DNA from: Pholis gunnellus
Lineage: Eukaryota; Chordata; Actinopteri; Perciformes; Pholidae
Direction of reading: 5' to 3'
Length of the DNA: 64,000 nucleotides
Assembly (NCBI GenBank): GCA_910591455.2
Contig: OU342808.1
Coordinates: forward strand, 14,633,404-14,697,403
The notes under the pieces were generated by a model. It was not told the origin of the DNA, searched no databases, and saw only the letters and a list, made by a program, of their open reading frames with translations. The position numbers and the translations under genes are program-made. This document shows, piece by piece, positions 1 to 64,000 of the stretch (its first letter is position 1; every line of letters begins with the position of its first letter).

Positions 1-13096
<13,096 letters not shown>

Positions 13097-13545
13097 CACA
13101 GGATCAATGAACACACTGAAATGAATTGAATGTGCAACCTTTGATTGAATGCTATCAAAAGGGCATCTTTGTCAGTTATTTTCAATTGTTCTATCATACA
13201 GTTCACCATGGCCTAATCATGTCTACACAGGCAACAATCATCTGTGAATGTAGCCCTCCAAAGTAATGTGGCCCCTGAAGTTAGCCGTATGTTCATTTAT
13301 ACAGAAACCTTTATAGCTACAATATGGTTTGGATATATTTCACTACCTTTTTTTATATTTCACAAATGGAAAAATGTATCTATGTTGAATAGTCTGAATT
13401 GCATGTTTTTATGGCAACACAATCATTTCTATTTAGACCGTTACTACCTCAAGTTATTATTTTCTACAGACACTTTTCAAAGATAAGTGTTTTTTTCACA
13501 TTAACTATTTATAATAAAATAAATTAAAGTAACTTTCTTTGTACA
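13097..13545 (+). other. slf1: slf1 3' untranslated region
   Basis: AT-rich sequence follows the slf1 stop codon up to the poly(A) signals at 13513-13523. No further open reading frame of note is present. The end coordinate is estimated as 15-30 nt past the signal. Confidence 0.6.
13513..13523 (+). terminator. slf1: slf1 polyadenylation signal (two overlapping AATAAA)
   Basis: AATAAAATAAA gives two overlapping canonical hexamers, about 420 nt after the slf1 stop codon. A T/GT-containing stretch (ttctttgtacactccgtg) follows 10-30 nt later, as expected for a downstream element. Confidence 0.65.
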
Positions 13546-13784
13546 CTCCGTGCCAAGTTTTTAAGGGATTCTGAAAGCAGTAAGTGTTAAGAGTCATCCT
13601 GGTCTGAGATACTTGAGGCGCTGATGAGCACTCAGGGTCACAGACAGCAGTGAGGAATGAGCGGTTTTAAGCCTGCTTGTTGGGGAGGGTGGAGCGTTCG
13701 ATGGAGCAACAGAGGTGAGGGGGGGGGGGGACTCAGGAACGAGATTGTTGAAGCTGAAAACTAATTTTGCAATAATCCAGACAC
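13546..13784. other. short intergenic gap between convergent slf1 and mctp1
   Basis: This is the interval between the slf1 poly(A) signals and the farthest plausible mctp1 poly(A) site. It includes a G-rich run (ten G at 13721-13730). I see no gene in it. The boundaries depend on which mctp1 poly(A) site is used. Confidence 0.4.

Positions 13785-64000
<50,216 letters not shown>

Overview
This window is vertebrate nuclear DNA, most likely from a ray-finned (teleost) fish. The coding exons are small, separated by kilobase-scale introns, and bounded by GT/AG sites. The non-coding DNA is full of long CA/TG microsatellites, GA/CT tracts and homopolymer G/C runs. There are no bacterial-style operons, no CRISPR array, and I recognised no intact transposon, rRNA or tRNA gene. 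The species is inference; the gene identities rest on translations that agree with remembered vertebrate orthologues.

Two genes lie tail to tail. On the plus strand, the 3' end of slf1 (SMC5/6 localization factor 1, formerly ANKRD32) is present as three coding exons: 1-87 (cut by the window edge), 1273-1455 and 12600-13096 with the stop codon. They encode the ankyrin repeats and the C-terminal tail. A 3'UTR with overlapping AATAAA signals ends near 13.54 kb. On the minus strand, the 3' half of mctp1 (multiple C2 and transmembrane domain-containing protein 1) occupies about 13.8-64.0 kb and continues past the right edge. Eleven coding exons could be joined with an unbroken frame (1067 nt, 355 residues counting the first split codon, plus stop). 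They encode the last C2 domain, a linker, the first membrane segment, an acidic loop, the second membrane segment and a basic C-terminal tail. The same order and convergent orientation is known for human SLF1 and MCTP1 at 5q15.

By region: 0-13.5 kb is slf1, mostly an 11.1-kb last intron. 13.6-16.9 kb is the intergenic gap plus a long mctp1 3'UTR. 16.9-25.4 kb holds the last four mctp1 exons. 25.4-57.9 kb is three large introns with one 57-nt acidic exon and one membrane exon. 57.9-62.7 kb holds the C2 domain and linker exons. 62.7-64.0 kb is an upstream intron.

The two genes have unrelated jobs: slf1 acts in DNA repair (RAD18 to SMC5/6 recruitment), while mctp1 is a membrane-anchored calcium-binding protein. 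I found no evidence of a new multi-gene system. The most useful leads are a near-open acidic reading frame inside an mctp1 intron, a TG repeat against the acceptor of the last mctp1 exon, competing splice sites that would give an alternative C-terminus, a 9-bp duplication making a tandem acceptor in slf1, paired miR-101 seed matches in the 3'UTR, a set of CTCF-like motifs in convergent orientation, and several conserved-element-like intronic blocks.
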